Below, piece by piece: positions 52,563 to 60,874 of a DNA stretch of 64,000 bases. The stretch lies in the NCBI GenBank assembly GCA_049430265.1, contig JBMTBW010000001.1, positions 62,001 to 126,000 of the forward strand, written 5' to 3'. The position numbers and the translations under genes are program-made. The notes below the pieces were generated by a model, which was given only the letters and a program-made list of their open reading frames with translations, had not been told where the DNA came from and did no database searches. The DNA is from MAG-120802 sp049430265 (GTDB lineage Bacteria; Actinomycetota; Actinomycetes; Nanopelagicales; Nanopelagicaceae). Within the stretch, counting starts at the first letter, position 1, and each line of letters starts with the position of its first letter.

Positions 52563-53165
52563 ATGATTGAATCAAGACTGCTTCAATCAGGATTAAGTAA
52601 AATTGCAGGAGTTGATGAGGCTGGACGTGGGGCATGTGCTGGACCATTAGTTGTGGCAGCAGTGATGTTAAAAGATATAACTGCTGTGAAGCTAGCTCAA
52701 GTGCGAGATTCAAAGGAGCTAAAGACAAGTGTGCGAGAAGCGTTATTTGAAGTAATAGTTGAGCAAGCTCTGGATTACTCAATTATTGAAATTCCAGCAT
52801 CAGAGATAGATGCCATTGGTTTACATAAAGCAAATCTTGAGGGAATGCGTAGGGCCATTAACGCTTTAGAAATTGAGCCAGAGTATGTCCTAACTGATGG
52901 CTATCAGATTTCTGGACTTCGCTGTGAATCCCTTGCCATCTGGAAAGGAGATCAAGTTGCTATTTCAATATCGGCAGCATCGATACTTGCTAAGGTTTAT
53001 CGAGATCGAATAATGGTCAAACTAGATGAGGACCACCCTGGCTATAACTTTGCTGAGCATAAAGGATATGTCACCAGGGCCCATGAGAGATCGTTAATTG
53101 AATTAGGTGTTACGACTATTCATAGAAAGTCATATGCAAATATTCAGGCTCTAATTAACAAGTAG
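52563..53165 (+). CDS. rnhB: Ribonuclease HII
   Basis: RNase HII cleaves RNA in DNA hybrids and removes single ribonucleotides. The active-site motif GVDEAGRGACAGP (D18, E19) and the second aspartate in VLTDGYQI are present. ISAASILAKVYRDRIM and DEDHPGYNFAEHKGY are diagnostic. The length is 200 aa. It starts 3 bp after lepB. The usual downstream genes yraN and comM are missing here; dprA comes next. Confidence 0.96.
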   Translation: MIESRLLQSGLSKIAGVDEAGRGACAGPLVVAAVMLKDITAVKLAQVRDSKELKTSVREALFEVIVEQALDYSIIEIPASEIDAIGLHKANLEGMRRAINALEIEPEYVLTDGYQISGLRCESLAIWKGDQVAISISAASILAKVYRDRIMVKLDEDHPGYNFAEHKGYVTRAHERSLIELGVTTIHRKSYANIQALINK

Positions 53166-53216
53166 GGTTATTCACATCTAACTAAGAATTTTTAAGTCTT
53201 TAATGGGTATCACTCT

Positions 53217-53222
53217 TATTCT
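53217..53222 (+). promoter_or_regulatory. Leaderless -10 of dprA
   Basis: TATTCT lies 6 nt before ATG 53229. Confidence 0.55.
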
Positions 53223-53228
53223 CTAGCA

Positions 53229-54155
53229 ATGATTGATATAGAAAATCAAATAATAGATGACTTAGAAACTCAAGCTCGGTTAATGCTCTTTAGCGCCATT
53301 GAGCCAGGAAGCATCACTTGGTCGATTGAGTTAAAGCGCTATGGCGCAGTGGAGTTGATGGAGCGGATTATTCATGGGGCATATGAGAAGATAAACAAGG
53401 TATCTGCAGGGATTCGCCAGGTACTTATTGATACCCCTGCACAAGAGCTTTGGGAAGAGATTGAATCTGCTGAAGCAAGATTTATTACCCCAAGTTCAAT
53501 GTATTGGCCAACATCTCTAAATGACTTGAGCAATCCACCTATTGGCTTAATCATTAAAGGAGCTAATCTGCCGGCACAATCTATCTCCATCGTTGGGACA
53601 AGAAAGCCAACGCTCTATGGGGCAAGAGTTGCTAGCGAATTTGCAAGCGGTTTTGCAGATCGTAATTGGGCGGTAGTTAGTGGGGGAGCATATGGAATAG
53701 ATACCCATGCTCATCGTGGTTGCTTAGCTGCAGAAGGTTCAACATTTGCTGTTCTTGCATCTGGAGTATCTGTTAACTATCCAGCTGGAAATAATAAAAT
53801 CTTCTCTGAATTACAAGAAAGTGGAGCACTTATCTCTGAGGTAATGCCAAGAGTTGGGGCAAGATCTGAGAGATTCTTGACTAGAAATAGATTAATCGCC
53901 GCGCTTTCAAAGGGAACTATCGTTATCGAAGCTGCATTTAGAAGTGGCTCTCTTAGAACTGCCCGTGATGCTGCCGAGATAATGCGCCCTGTAATGGCAG
54001 TTCCCGGACCAATTACCTCACCTACTAGCGATGGTTGTCATCGCTTAATTGGCGAGCGCTTAGCGGAGATAGTCACTTCAGTTCCAGATGCCCTCGAGTT
54101 AATGTTGCCAATTAGTAGCCAAAAGACGGGTACCCTTAGCGGTGATGACTCATAA
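53229..54155 (+). CDS. dprA: DNA-processing protein DprA/Smf
   Basis: DprA binds single-stranded DNA and loads RecA during transformation, but is also kept in non-competent bacteria. The Rossmann-like core shows ISIVGTRKPTLYGARVAS, SGGAYGIDTHAHRGCLA and FLTRNRLIAALSKGTIVIEA, then GSLRTARDAAEIMRPVMAVPG. The length is 308 aa; there is no C-terminal winged helix. It overlaps era by 11 bp (14 bp if the GTG start is used). Confidence 0.93.
   Translation: MIDIENQIIDDLETQARLMLFSAIEPGSITWSIELKRYGAVELMERIIHGAYEKINKVSAGIRQVLIDTPAQELWEEIESAEARFITPSSMYWPTSLNDLSNPPIGLIIKGANLPAQSISIVGTRKPTLYGARVASEFASGFADRNWAVVSGGAYGIDTHAHRGCLAAEGSTFAVLASGVSVNYPAGNNKIFSELQESGALISEVMPRVGARSERFLTRNRLIAALSKGTIVIEAAFRSGSLRTARDAAEIMRPVMAVPGPITSPTSDGCHRLIGERLAEIVTSVPDALELMLPISSQKTGTLSGDDS
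54131..54136 (+). promoter_or_regulatory. Candidate leaderless -10 of era, inside dprA
   Basis: TACCCT within the dprA 3' end lies 8 nt before ATG 54145 and 5 nt before the in-frame GTG 54142. Confidence 0.4.
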
Positions 54156-55068
54156 AGCTGCCTTTGTTGCAATTGTTGGCAGGCCCAATACTGGAAAATC
54201 AACGCTTGTTAATGCTCTAGTAGGCGAAAAGATTGTCATCACCTCGCATCATCCAAATACCACTCGAAACGCTATCCGAGGAATTGTTACCCGTCCTGAT
54301 TTTCAATTAGTAGTAGTTGATACCCCTGGAGTTCATAAGCCAAAAACACTTCTTGGCGGGGCCCTCAATTCAATTGTTAATGAGAATATGGAATCAGTTG
54401 ATGCAATTGTGCTCTGCATTCCTGCAGTTGAAGCAATAGGTTCAGGTGATCTCTTTATCGCCAAGGAGATGGCGCGCCATCGAAGCGCTAAGAAAATCTG
54501 CGCCATAACAATGATTGATATGGCCAAGAAAGCTCTAATGCCTGAGCAATTAATAGCTGCTAGCAAATTAGCGCAGGATGCAGGCTTTGCTTGGGATGAA
54601 GTAGTGCCCTTATCTGCCAAAACTGATGATCAAGTTCAACTACTTATGGATCTGCTAGCAAAATACGCCCCAGATTCCCCACCCTTTTATCCAGCAGATA
54701 TGAACTCTGATCAAGAGTTAAATACTCAGCTCGCGGATTTAATTAGAGAGGCTGCTATTGAAGATGTTTTTGAAGAAGTACCCCACTCAATCGCAGTCAT
54801 AATCGATGAAATCTCAGAGCGTGATAAGCGAGAAGAAGGCGACATTCCATTCTTTGATATCCATGCCTCAATTATTGTTGAGCGCGATAGTCAGAAGGCG
54901 ATAATCATTGGCCATAAGGGAGAGAGACTTAAACAAGTAGGAACTGTGGCAAGAGGTGAGATTGAAAAGAAGTTAAAGGCTCGAGTATTTCTTGGTCTTC
55001 ATGTAAAAGTCATGGCTAATTGGCAGAGCGACTCTAAGGCCCTACTTAAGTTGGGATTTACCCGGTAA
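54145..55068 (+). CDS. era: GTPase Era
   Basis: Era is a GTPase that binds 16S rRNA near its 3' end in ribosome assembly. G1 is GRPNTGKST, G3 is DTPGVHKP, and the KH-domain region with IIGHKGERLKQVGTVAR is at the C-terminus. The length is about 307 aa. In many actinobacteria era lies with ybeY; here it follows dprA. The 3' end overlaps a convergent EamA gene by 11 bp. Confidence 0.95.
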   Translation: MTHKAAFVAIVGRPNTGKSTLVNALVGEKIVITSHHPNTTRNAIRGIVTRPDFQLVVVDTPGVHKPKTLLGGALNSIVNENMESVDAIVLCIPAVEAIGSGDLFIAKEMARHRSAKKICAITMIDMAKKALMPEQLIAASKLAQDAGFAWDEVVPLSAKTDDQVQLLMDLLAKYAPDSPPFYPADMNSDQELNTQLADLIREAAIEDVFEEVPHSIAVIIDEISERDKREEGDIPFFDIHASIIVERDSQKAIIIGHKGERLKQVGTVARGEIEKKLKARVFLGLHVKVMANWQSDSKALLKLGFTR

Positions 55069-55936
55069 CAACTGGGGTTTCAGACTTTTTGCTAGCAAAA
55101 TAAGAACCAACTAAGACTAATGGAAGACCAATCGTAATAGCTAGCGTCAACTTTTCATTGAGAATTATGATCCCAAGAATGACAGCAACTGCCGTATTTG
55201 GATAAACCACAAGAGAAGCTCTTGCTGGGCCAATTTCTTTTAAGACCATAAAGAAAATCCAAAAAGCAAGACCTGTTGAGAAGATTCCAAGCGCAGCAGT
55301 TGCGCTAATAGCTTCTAATGATGGACTCTGAGTTGGCAAGTTAATGGCCGCAAATGGAGCAAAGAAAATAAGAGCAATAAGCATAGACAATCCATTAATT
55401 GCAACTCCAGAGATTTGGGGAGCACGTCTAGTAATCATATTCACTGCCCAGGCATATGAGATAGATGCGATCAAAACCATCGCAATTGCAATGGCGCTAT
55501 CAAAGTCATTTAACGACTCAATCCCTACAAGAAGTGCTACACCTATCAATCCCATAGCAATACCAAAGATTCTGGTGCGATGAGCTGCTGTTGAATCACC
55601 ACTGTGATGAGCAAATAGTGTGGCCCAGATTGGAACTGTTGAAACCAAGAGCGCTACCAAACCTGATGAGAGATCTCTTTGCGCGGTGGTGATTAAATAC
55701 CAAGGGATTACCATTTCAAGAACGGAGTAGAACAAAATATATGGCCAATACTTAAGTGCTGGTCGGATAGATTTTTCATAGAGCGCTATGGGAATTAAGA
55801 GCAGGGCTCCGATAGCAAGGCGAGCAAAGACAATTACAGGTGTTGAAAGCTCTTCAACTGCAACTTTCATAAATAAATAGGGAACTCCCCATAGCAAACC
55901 AACAAGGGCAAAGAGCACCCAACCTTTTCGTGACAT
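55058..55936 (-). CDS. EamA/DMT family transporter
   Basis: This integral membrane protein of 292 aa has two EamA repeats of about five helices each (residues 5-135 and 150-280). The end of repeat 2, VYPNTAVAVILGIIILNEKLTL, is typical of the drug/metabolite superfamily. The substrate is unknown. The start codon directly follows the glgM stop codon with no gap, so it is probably cotranscribed with glgM. Confidence 0.85.
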   Translation of the reverse strand: MSRKGWVLFALVGLLWGVPYLFMKVAVEELSTPVIVFARLAIGALLLIPIALYEKSIRPALKYWPYILFYSVLEMVIPWYLITTAQRDLSSGLVALLVSTVPIWATLFAHHSGDSTAAHRTRIFGIAMGLIGVALLVGIESLNDFDSAIAIAMVLIASISYAWAVNMITRRAPQISGVAINGLSMLIALIFFAPFAAINLPTQSPSLEAISATAALGIFSTGLAFWIFFMVLKEIGPARASLVVYPNTAVAVILGIIILNEKLTLAITIGLPLVLVGSYFASKKSETPVVTG

Positions 55937-57103
55937 TTACTTTATTAGACTCCGATATAACTCGATGGTGGAATTGGCAACCTTATCCCATCCAAAGTGT
56001 TCAATCGCGCGGATTCGCCCTGCTTGGCCATATTTAATAGAAAGTGATTTATCTGACATTAATCTATCGATTGCAGATGCAAGAGCGTCTTCAAATTCTG
56101 ATGAATTAGGTGAGTAATCAACCAGTAATCCGGTTTCATTATCAACTACAACCTCAGGAATACCACCAACTTTAGATGCCACAACTGCGGTCTCACAAGC
56201 CATCGCCTCTAAATTAACAATTCCTAGCGGTTCATAGATTGATGGACAGAGAAATACTTGAGCCCCGGTAAGAAGGGCGGTTAATTCGTCACGATCTAGC
56301 ATCTGCTTTATCCAAATGATATTTCCTCGCTGCTTTGATAGCTCAGCAATGAGTTGCTCAACTTCAGCACCGATTGCTGGCTCATCGGGAGATCCTGCAG
56401 CAAGGACTAGAGAGTAATCTTTAGGAACTTTTTGCCAAGCACGGAGTAAGTGTGCAAGGCCTTTCTGTCTTGTTATTCTTCCAACAAATAAAGCATAGGT
56501 TGAATTGATCCCATACTTTTTTAATACTTCTAATTTCGGATTAGGGGCAAAGGCTTTAGTATCAATTCCATTTCTAATTGTTATGACTTTATCGCTATTT
56601 ATTTCAGGGTAAGCCTTCAAAACATCTGCTCTCATGCCATCGCTAACTGCGATGATGGTAGATGCGCTCTCATAGGAAATCTTTTCGGCCCAGGATGAAA
56701 TTTGATATCCACCACCTAGCTGTTCAGCTTTCCAGGGACGCAAGGGCTCCAGAGAGTGGGCGGTAATGACATGGGGAATTCCAAACATTTTCATCGCTAA
56801 ATACCCGGCCAGATTGGCATACCAAGTATGAGAGTGCGCAATATCCATACCCTTTAGATTTTTGGCAATATCGCTATTAAGTAACAGGGTTTGCAGCGCT
56901 GGATTTATCGTAGAAAACTCTTTAGTTAGCTGGTAGTTGGTGGCATCACTTCTTGCTCCGCCGAAGCAATGAACGAAGCTCTCGATCTCTCCGCTCTGAT
57001 TTAAGGCAGAGACTAGGTTTGCAATATGAACCCCGGCTCCACCATAGATCTCAGGGGGCCATTCCCGAGTAATCATGGCTACTTTCACCTTAGCGCCGCT
57101 CAC
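55937..57103 (-). CDS. glgM: GT4 glycosyltransferase, actinobacterial GlgM/GlgA (alpha-maltose-1-phosphate synthase)
   Basis: This GT-B transferase of 388 aa uses ADP-glucose. The N-terminus has MITREWPPEIYGGAGVH, near identical to the actinobacterial GlgA/GlgM type; the nucleotide-sugar motif is EPLGIVNLEAMACETAVVAS. In mycobacteria the enzyme divergent from glgC makes maltose 1-phosphate for the GlgE pathway. That role is inferred from family and gene order. The start is GTG 57103, with TACTCT 6 nt upstream. Confidence 0.85.
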   Translation of the reverse strand: MSGAKVKVAMITREWPPEIYGGAGVHIANLVSALNQSGEIESFVHCFGGARSDATNYQLTKEFSTINPALQTLLLNSDIAKNLKGMDIAHSHTWYANLAGYLAMKMFGIPHVITAHSLEPLRPWKAEQLGGGYQISSWAEKISYESASTIIAVSDGMRADVLKAYPEINSDKVITIRNGIDTKAFAPNPKLEVLKKYGINSTYALFVGRITRQKGLAHLLRAWQKVPKDYSLVLAAGSPDEPAIGAEVEQLIAELSKQRGNIIWIKQMLDRDELTALLTGAQVFLCPSIYEPLGIVNLEAMACETAVVASKVGGIPEVVVDNETGLLVDYSPNSSEFEDALASAIDRLMSDKSLSIKYGQAGRIRAIEHFGWDKVANSTIELYRSLIK

Positions 57104-57109
57104 CTGCCA

Positions 57110-57119
57110 AGAGTATCGT
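57110..57119. promoter_or_regulatory. Overlapping bidirectional leaderless promoter of glgM and glgC
   Basis: On the minus strand TACTCT (57110-57115) lies 6 nt before the glgM GTG. On the plus strand TATCGT (57114-57119) lies 7 nt before the glgC ATG. The two hexamers share the TA at 57114-57115, all in a 23 bp gap between start codons. Confidence 0.6.
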
Positions 57120-57126
57120 TAGACAT

Positions 57127-58350
57127 ATGGCCCGCTTAGATCTCCCATTAGGAATAGTGCTTGCTGGCGGCGAGGGTAAGCGTTTGATGCCATTAACTGC
57201 AGATAGAGCAAAGCCGGCAGTTCCTTTTGGTGGCTCCTATCGCTTAGTTGATTTCGTTCTCTCAAATCTTGTTAATGCTGGGTTTCTAAGAATTGCAGTT
57301 CTTACGCAATACAAGTCTCACTCACTTGATAGACATATAACTACTACGTGGAGAATGTCTACACTTCTAGGAAATTACATCACTCCTGTGCCAGCGCAGC
57401 AGAGACTCGGTCCTCGTTGGTATACCGGAAGTGCTGATGCGATTTTGCAGAATTTCAATTTAATCCATGATGAGAACCCAAAGCATGTGATTGTCTTTGG
57501 CGCAGATCACGTTTATCGCATGGATCCAAATGCAATGTATCTAAGTCACTTGGAAAGTGGGGCTGGGGTAACAGTTGCTGCAATTAGAGTAAAGCGATCT
57601 GAGGCTTCAGAATTTGGAGTTATTGAACTTGATAGCGATGGAGTGACGATAAAGGCCTTTCATGAAAAGCCTAAAGATCCTCCAGCTATGCCAGGTCATC
57701 CCGATTTGTGTTTGGTCTCAATGGGTAATTACATCTTTCGTCGCGAGGCCATGGAAGAGGCGTTGATTCTAGATTCGGAAGATGTTGACTCTCGTCATGA
57801 CTTAGGTGCGAACATCATTCCGGCTATGACTAGAGCTGGCCTTGCAAAAGTTTATGACTTTGCAAATAATGTTGTTCCAGGTGAAACTGAGCGCGACAAA
57901 GGTTATTGGCGTGATGTAGGAAGTATCGATAGCTATTTTGAAGCACATATGGATCTAGTTTCGCCACTACCTATTTTTAATCTCTATAACCGACAGTGGC
58001 CAATTCTCACCAATCCACCATCGCTGCCGCCAGCAAAATTTTCAGAACGAGGAATTGCCTTTGATTCAGTTGTTGGCGCGGGATCAATTATCTCTGGTGG
58101 TGAATTACGTAGAACCGTTGCCTCCTATGATGTTTATGCTGGCCGTGACTCTGTCGTTGAGAGCTCAGTACTTATGCCAGCGGTGCGAATAGGGGATGGA
58201 GCCCGAGTTAAAAATGCAATCTTGGATAAAAATGTAATCGTTGAACCTGGGGCCAGTATTGGATTTGATTTAGAGAGAGATCGCCAGCGCTTCACAGTTT
58301 CACCTGGCGGAATAGTTGTAGTTGGAAAAGGCGTAGTAGTTACGCGGTAA
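57127..58350 (+). CDS. glgC: Glucose-1-phosphate adenylyltransferase
   Basis: GlgC makes ADP-glucose for glycogen or maltose-phosphate synthesis. The nucleotide-binding LAGGEGKRLMPLTADRAKPAVPFGG region opens the protein (positions 13-37). GSADAILQN, HVYRMD and KGYWRDVGSIDSYFEAHMDL follow. A left-handed beta-helix domain closes it from about residue 310. The length is 407 aa. Confidence 0.97.
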   Translation: MARLDLPLGIVLAGGEGKRLMPLTADRAKPAVPFGGSYRLVDFVLSNLVNAGFLRIAVLTQYKSHSLDRHITTTWRMSTLLGNYITPVPAQQRLGPRWYTGSADAILQNFNLIHDENPKHVIVFGADHVYRMDPNAMYLSHLESGAGVTVAAIRVKRSEASEFGVIELDSDGVTIKAFHEKPKDPPAMPGHPDLCLVSMGNYIFRREAMEEALILDSEDVDSRHDLGANIIPAMTRAGLAKVYDFANNVVPGETERDKGYWRDVGSIDSYFEAHMDLVSPLPIFNLYNRQWPILTNPPSLPPAKFSERGIAFDSVVGAGSIISGGELRRTVASYDVYAGRDSVVESSVLMPAVRIGDGARVKNAILDKNVIVEPGASIGFDLERDRQRFTVSPGGIVVVGKGVVVTR

Positions 58351-58375
58351 TTTCATTGTTAATTTTGCAATGCGC

Positions 58376-58405
58376 TAGAATCTGCTCCTGAGTCAGAGCT
58401 GATTC
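58376..58405 (+). promoter_or_regulatory. pfkA promoter and palindromic operator candidate
   Basis: TAGAAT (58376-58381) is a likely -10, giving a leader of about 48 nt. The 16 bp near-palindrome GAGTCAGAGCTGATTC (58390-58405) lies at the predicted transcription start. The ribosome binding site is CGGAG. Confidence 0.45.
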
Positions 58406-58435
58406 AAATCCAATTATCTAATCGGAGTTATTCAT

Positions 58436-59461
58436 ATGCGTTTCGGAGTCCTTACAGGTGGCGGAGATTGTCCCGGACTTAATGCAGTCATTAGAGCGGT
58501 TGTACGTAAGGGCGAAAAAGAATATGGCTATGAGTTCATCGGTTTTCGCGATGGTTGGAAAGGTCCGCTAGAGGGGCTTACGATGCCACTAAATATTGCG
58601 GCAACTCGAGGAATTCTGCCACGAGGTGGAACAATTCTTGGGTCATCTCGCACTAATCCTTTTAAGATTGAAAATGGCGTAGAGCGCATCAAAGAAAATC
58701 TTGCCAAGATGAATGTCGATGCTCTAATTGCAATTGGCGGAGAAGATACTTTAGGGGTAGCTACAAAATTAGATGCCTTAGGGGTAAAAGTTATTGGAGT
58801 ACCTAAGACCATCGATAATGATTTGAATAATACTGATTACACATTTGGTTTTGATACTGCCGTAAATATCGCAGTTGAAGCAATTGATCGTCTTCACACC
58901 ACTGCAGAGTCACATCACCGTGCACTTATTGTGGAAGTTATGGGAAGACATGCGGGCTGGATTGCTCTGCATTCTGGACTTGCCGGCGGAGCTTCATGCA
59001 TTCTCATACCTGAAGTTCCCTTTGATATCGACAAAGTTTGCTCATATGTGAAATCTAGATTTGAACAATCTTATGCTCCTATTTTGGTAGTGGCAGAGGG
59101 AGCTCTTCCTAAAGATGGCGATTTAATTACAAAAGATTCCACTAAAGATGCTTTTGGCCATGTAAAACTTTCAGGAATTGGTGAGTGGCTAGCTAATGAG
59201 ATTGAAAAGCGCACCGGAGCTGAGGCGCGCACCTCAATTCTTGGCCATATTCAACGAGGGGGAACGCCAACAGCATTTGATCGAGTTCTGGCAACGCGTT
59301 TTGGTCTACATGCCATAACTGCGGCTCATGAAGGAGATTGGGGCAAAATGGTGGCACTTCATGGAACGGCAATTAAGCGAGTTCCACTGGCCTCAGCTAC
59401 TGAGAAGTTAAAGACGGTAGATCCAGCCCTACTAGCAGAGGCAGAAGTTTTCTTCGGATAA
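58436..59461 (+). CDS. pfkA: 6-phosphofructokinase, residues of the pyrophosphate-dependent type
   Basis: PFK phosphorylates fructose 6-phosphate in glycolysis. GGGDCPGLNAVIRAVV (8-23) and GHIQRGGTPTAFDRVLA near the end are family motifs. The phosphoryl donor site reads GGEDT at 101-105 and PKTIDNDL at 123-130. Asp104 and Lys124 are the two residues used to tell PPi-dependent from ATP-dependent enzymes (Gly at both sites). PPi use is therefore predicted, not shown. The length is 341 aa. It has its own leadered promoter. Confidence 0.93.
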   Translation: MRFGVLTGGGDCPGLNAVIRAVVRKGEKEYGYEFIGFRDGWKGPLEGLTMPLNIAATRGILPRGGTILGSSRTNPFKIENGVERIKENLAKMNVDALIAIGGEDTLGVATKLDALGVKVIGVPKTIDNDLNNTDYTFGFDTAVNIAVEAIDRLHTTAESHHRALIVEVMGRHAGWIALHSGLAGGASCILIPEVPFDIDKVCSYVKSRFEQSYAPILVVAEGALPKDGDLITKDSTKDAFGHVKLSGIGEWLANEIEKRTGAEARTSILGHIQRGGTPTAFDRVLATRFGLHAITAAHEGDWGKMVALHGTAIKRVPLASATEKLKTVDPALLAEAEVFFG

Positions 59462-59490
59462 TTGGCCGACGCCGATTGCCCTAAGTTGCC

Positions 59491-59496
59491 TACCCT
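59491..59496 (+). promoter_or_regulatory. Leaderless -10 of the DAHP synthase gene
   Basis: TACCCT lies 6 nt before ATG 59503 and supports this start over the in-frame TTG 59497. Confidence 0.55.
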
Positions 59497-59502
59497 TTGA
59501 CC

Positions 59503-60837
59503 ATGTCAATTGATTCTCTCTTTGATCCCGCCCTTAAGGCAGCGCAACAGCCTAATTGGCCAGATCGCGCTGAATTAGAGTTGGCAGTAAAAGAATTAAA
59601 ATCGCTACCGCCTCTAGTTTTTGCTGGTGAATGCGATAACTTAAAGGAGAAGATTGCCCTAGCCGCAGATGGCAAGGCTTTTATGCTGCAAGGTGGAGAT
59701 TGCGCAGAGACTTTTCTTGGGGCAACTGCTGACTCAATTCGAAACCGGATCAAAACTATTCTGCAGATGGCAGCCGTTCTCCAATATGGAGCAAGCCTTC
59801 CTGTAATAAAAGTTGGTCGAATGGCAGGCCAGTTTGCAAAGCCAAGAAGTAATGATTTAGAGACTCGAGGCGAGGTTTCCCTTCCTGCATATCGCGGGGA
59901 TGCTGTTAATGATTTGGCGTTCACCCAAGAAGCCCGGCGTCCGAATCCGGCTCGACTAGTTAAGGTTTATCAGACCTCTGCCTCAACGCTAAATCTAGTG
60001 CGCGCTTTTACTCAAGGTGGCTTTGCGGATCTGCGTTTGGTTCATGAGTGGAACAAAGGTTTTGTTAAGGATTCTCGAATTGGTGTGCGCTATGAAGCTA
60101 TGGCTAATGAAATTGGAAGAGCTCTTGATTTCATGAGATCTGCTGGGATTAATCCTGAGGAGTTTAAGACAGTTGATTTTTACTCAAGTCATGAGGCTTT
60201 AATACTTGAGTATGAGAAGGCCCTAACGAGGATCGATTCAAGAACTGGTAATGCCTACGATGTCTCAGCTCACTTTGTTTGGATAGGCGAGCGCACCCGT
60301 CAATTAGATGGAGCACATATTGATTTTGCCAAGAAGATTAAAAATCCAATTGGGGTCAAACTAGGGCCAAAGACAACTGCTCAGAGCGCACTAGAAATTA
60401 TCCAAGCGCTAAATCCAGATAATGAGCCAGGTCGCTTAACATTTATCACTAGAATGGGCGCGCAAAATGTGCGTAGCATCCTTCCAGGAATAATTGAAGC
60501 GGTAAATAAATCGGGCGCAAAAGTACTTTGGGTCTGCGATCCAATGCATGGCAATACTTACGAAGCTCCAAGCGGGTATAAAACCCGTAAATTCGATGAT
60601 GTTCTAGATGAAGTTAAGGGCTTCTTTGAAGTTCATCAGAAGCTTGGAACTCATCCTGGGGGAATTCATATTGAATTAACTGGCGATGATGTAACTGAAT
60701 GTGTCGGTGGAGGCGAGGAAATCTCGCATGAAGATCTTGCTACCCGATATGAGAGCGCTTGTGATCCAAGGCTTAACCACACACAATCTTTAGAGCTTGC
60801 ATTTCTTGTTGCCGAGATGCTTCGCGATCGTTCATAG
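59503..60837 (+). CDS. aroF: Class II 3-deoxy-7-phosphoheptulonate (DAHP) synthase
   Basis: This enzyme joins phosphoenolpyruvate and erythrose 4-phosphate, the first step of aromatic amino acid synthesis. The plant/actinobacterial class II type is recognised from LPPLVFAGECDNLKEKIA, FMLQGGDCAETF, VGRMAGQFAKPRS, LWVCDPMHGNT and HIELTGDDVTECVGG. The length is 444 aa. The symbol aroF is a conventional choice among several in use for class II enzymes. Confidence 0.95.
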   Translation: MSIDSLFDPALKAAQQPNWPDRAELELAVKELKSLPPLVFAGECDNLKEKIALAADGKAFMLQGGDCAETFLGATADSIRNRIKTILQMAAVLQYGASLPVIKVGRMAGQFAKPRSNDLETRGEVSLPAYRGDAVNDLAFTQEARRPNPARLVKVYQTSASTLNLVRAFTQGGFADLRLVHEWNKGFVKDSRIGVRYEAMANEIGRALDFMRSAGINPEEFKTVDFYSSHEALILEYEKALTRIDSRTGNAYDVSAHFVWIGERTRQLDGAHIDFAKKIKNPIGVKLGPKTTAQSALEIIQALNPDNEPGRLTFITRMGAQNVRSILPGIIEAVNKSGAKVLWVCDPMHGNTYEAPSGYKTRKFDDVLDEVKGFFEVHQKLGTHPGGIHIELTGDDVTECVGGGEEISHEDLATRYESACDPRLNHTQSLELAFLVAEMLRDRS

Positions 60838-60862
60838 TATTTCCAAACGTAGATTAGGACAG

Positions 60863-60868
60863 TAGGGT
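60863..60868 (+). promoter_or_regulatory. Leaderless -10 of ogt
   Basis: TAGGGT lies 6 nt before GTG 60875 and favours this codon over the in-frame TTG 60869. Confidence 0.5.
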
Positions 60869-60874
60869 TTGCAC

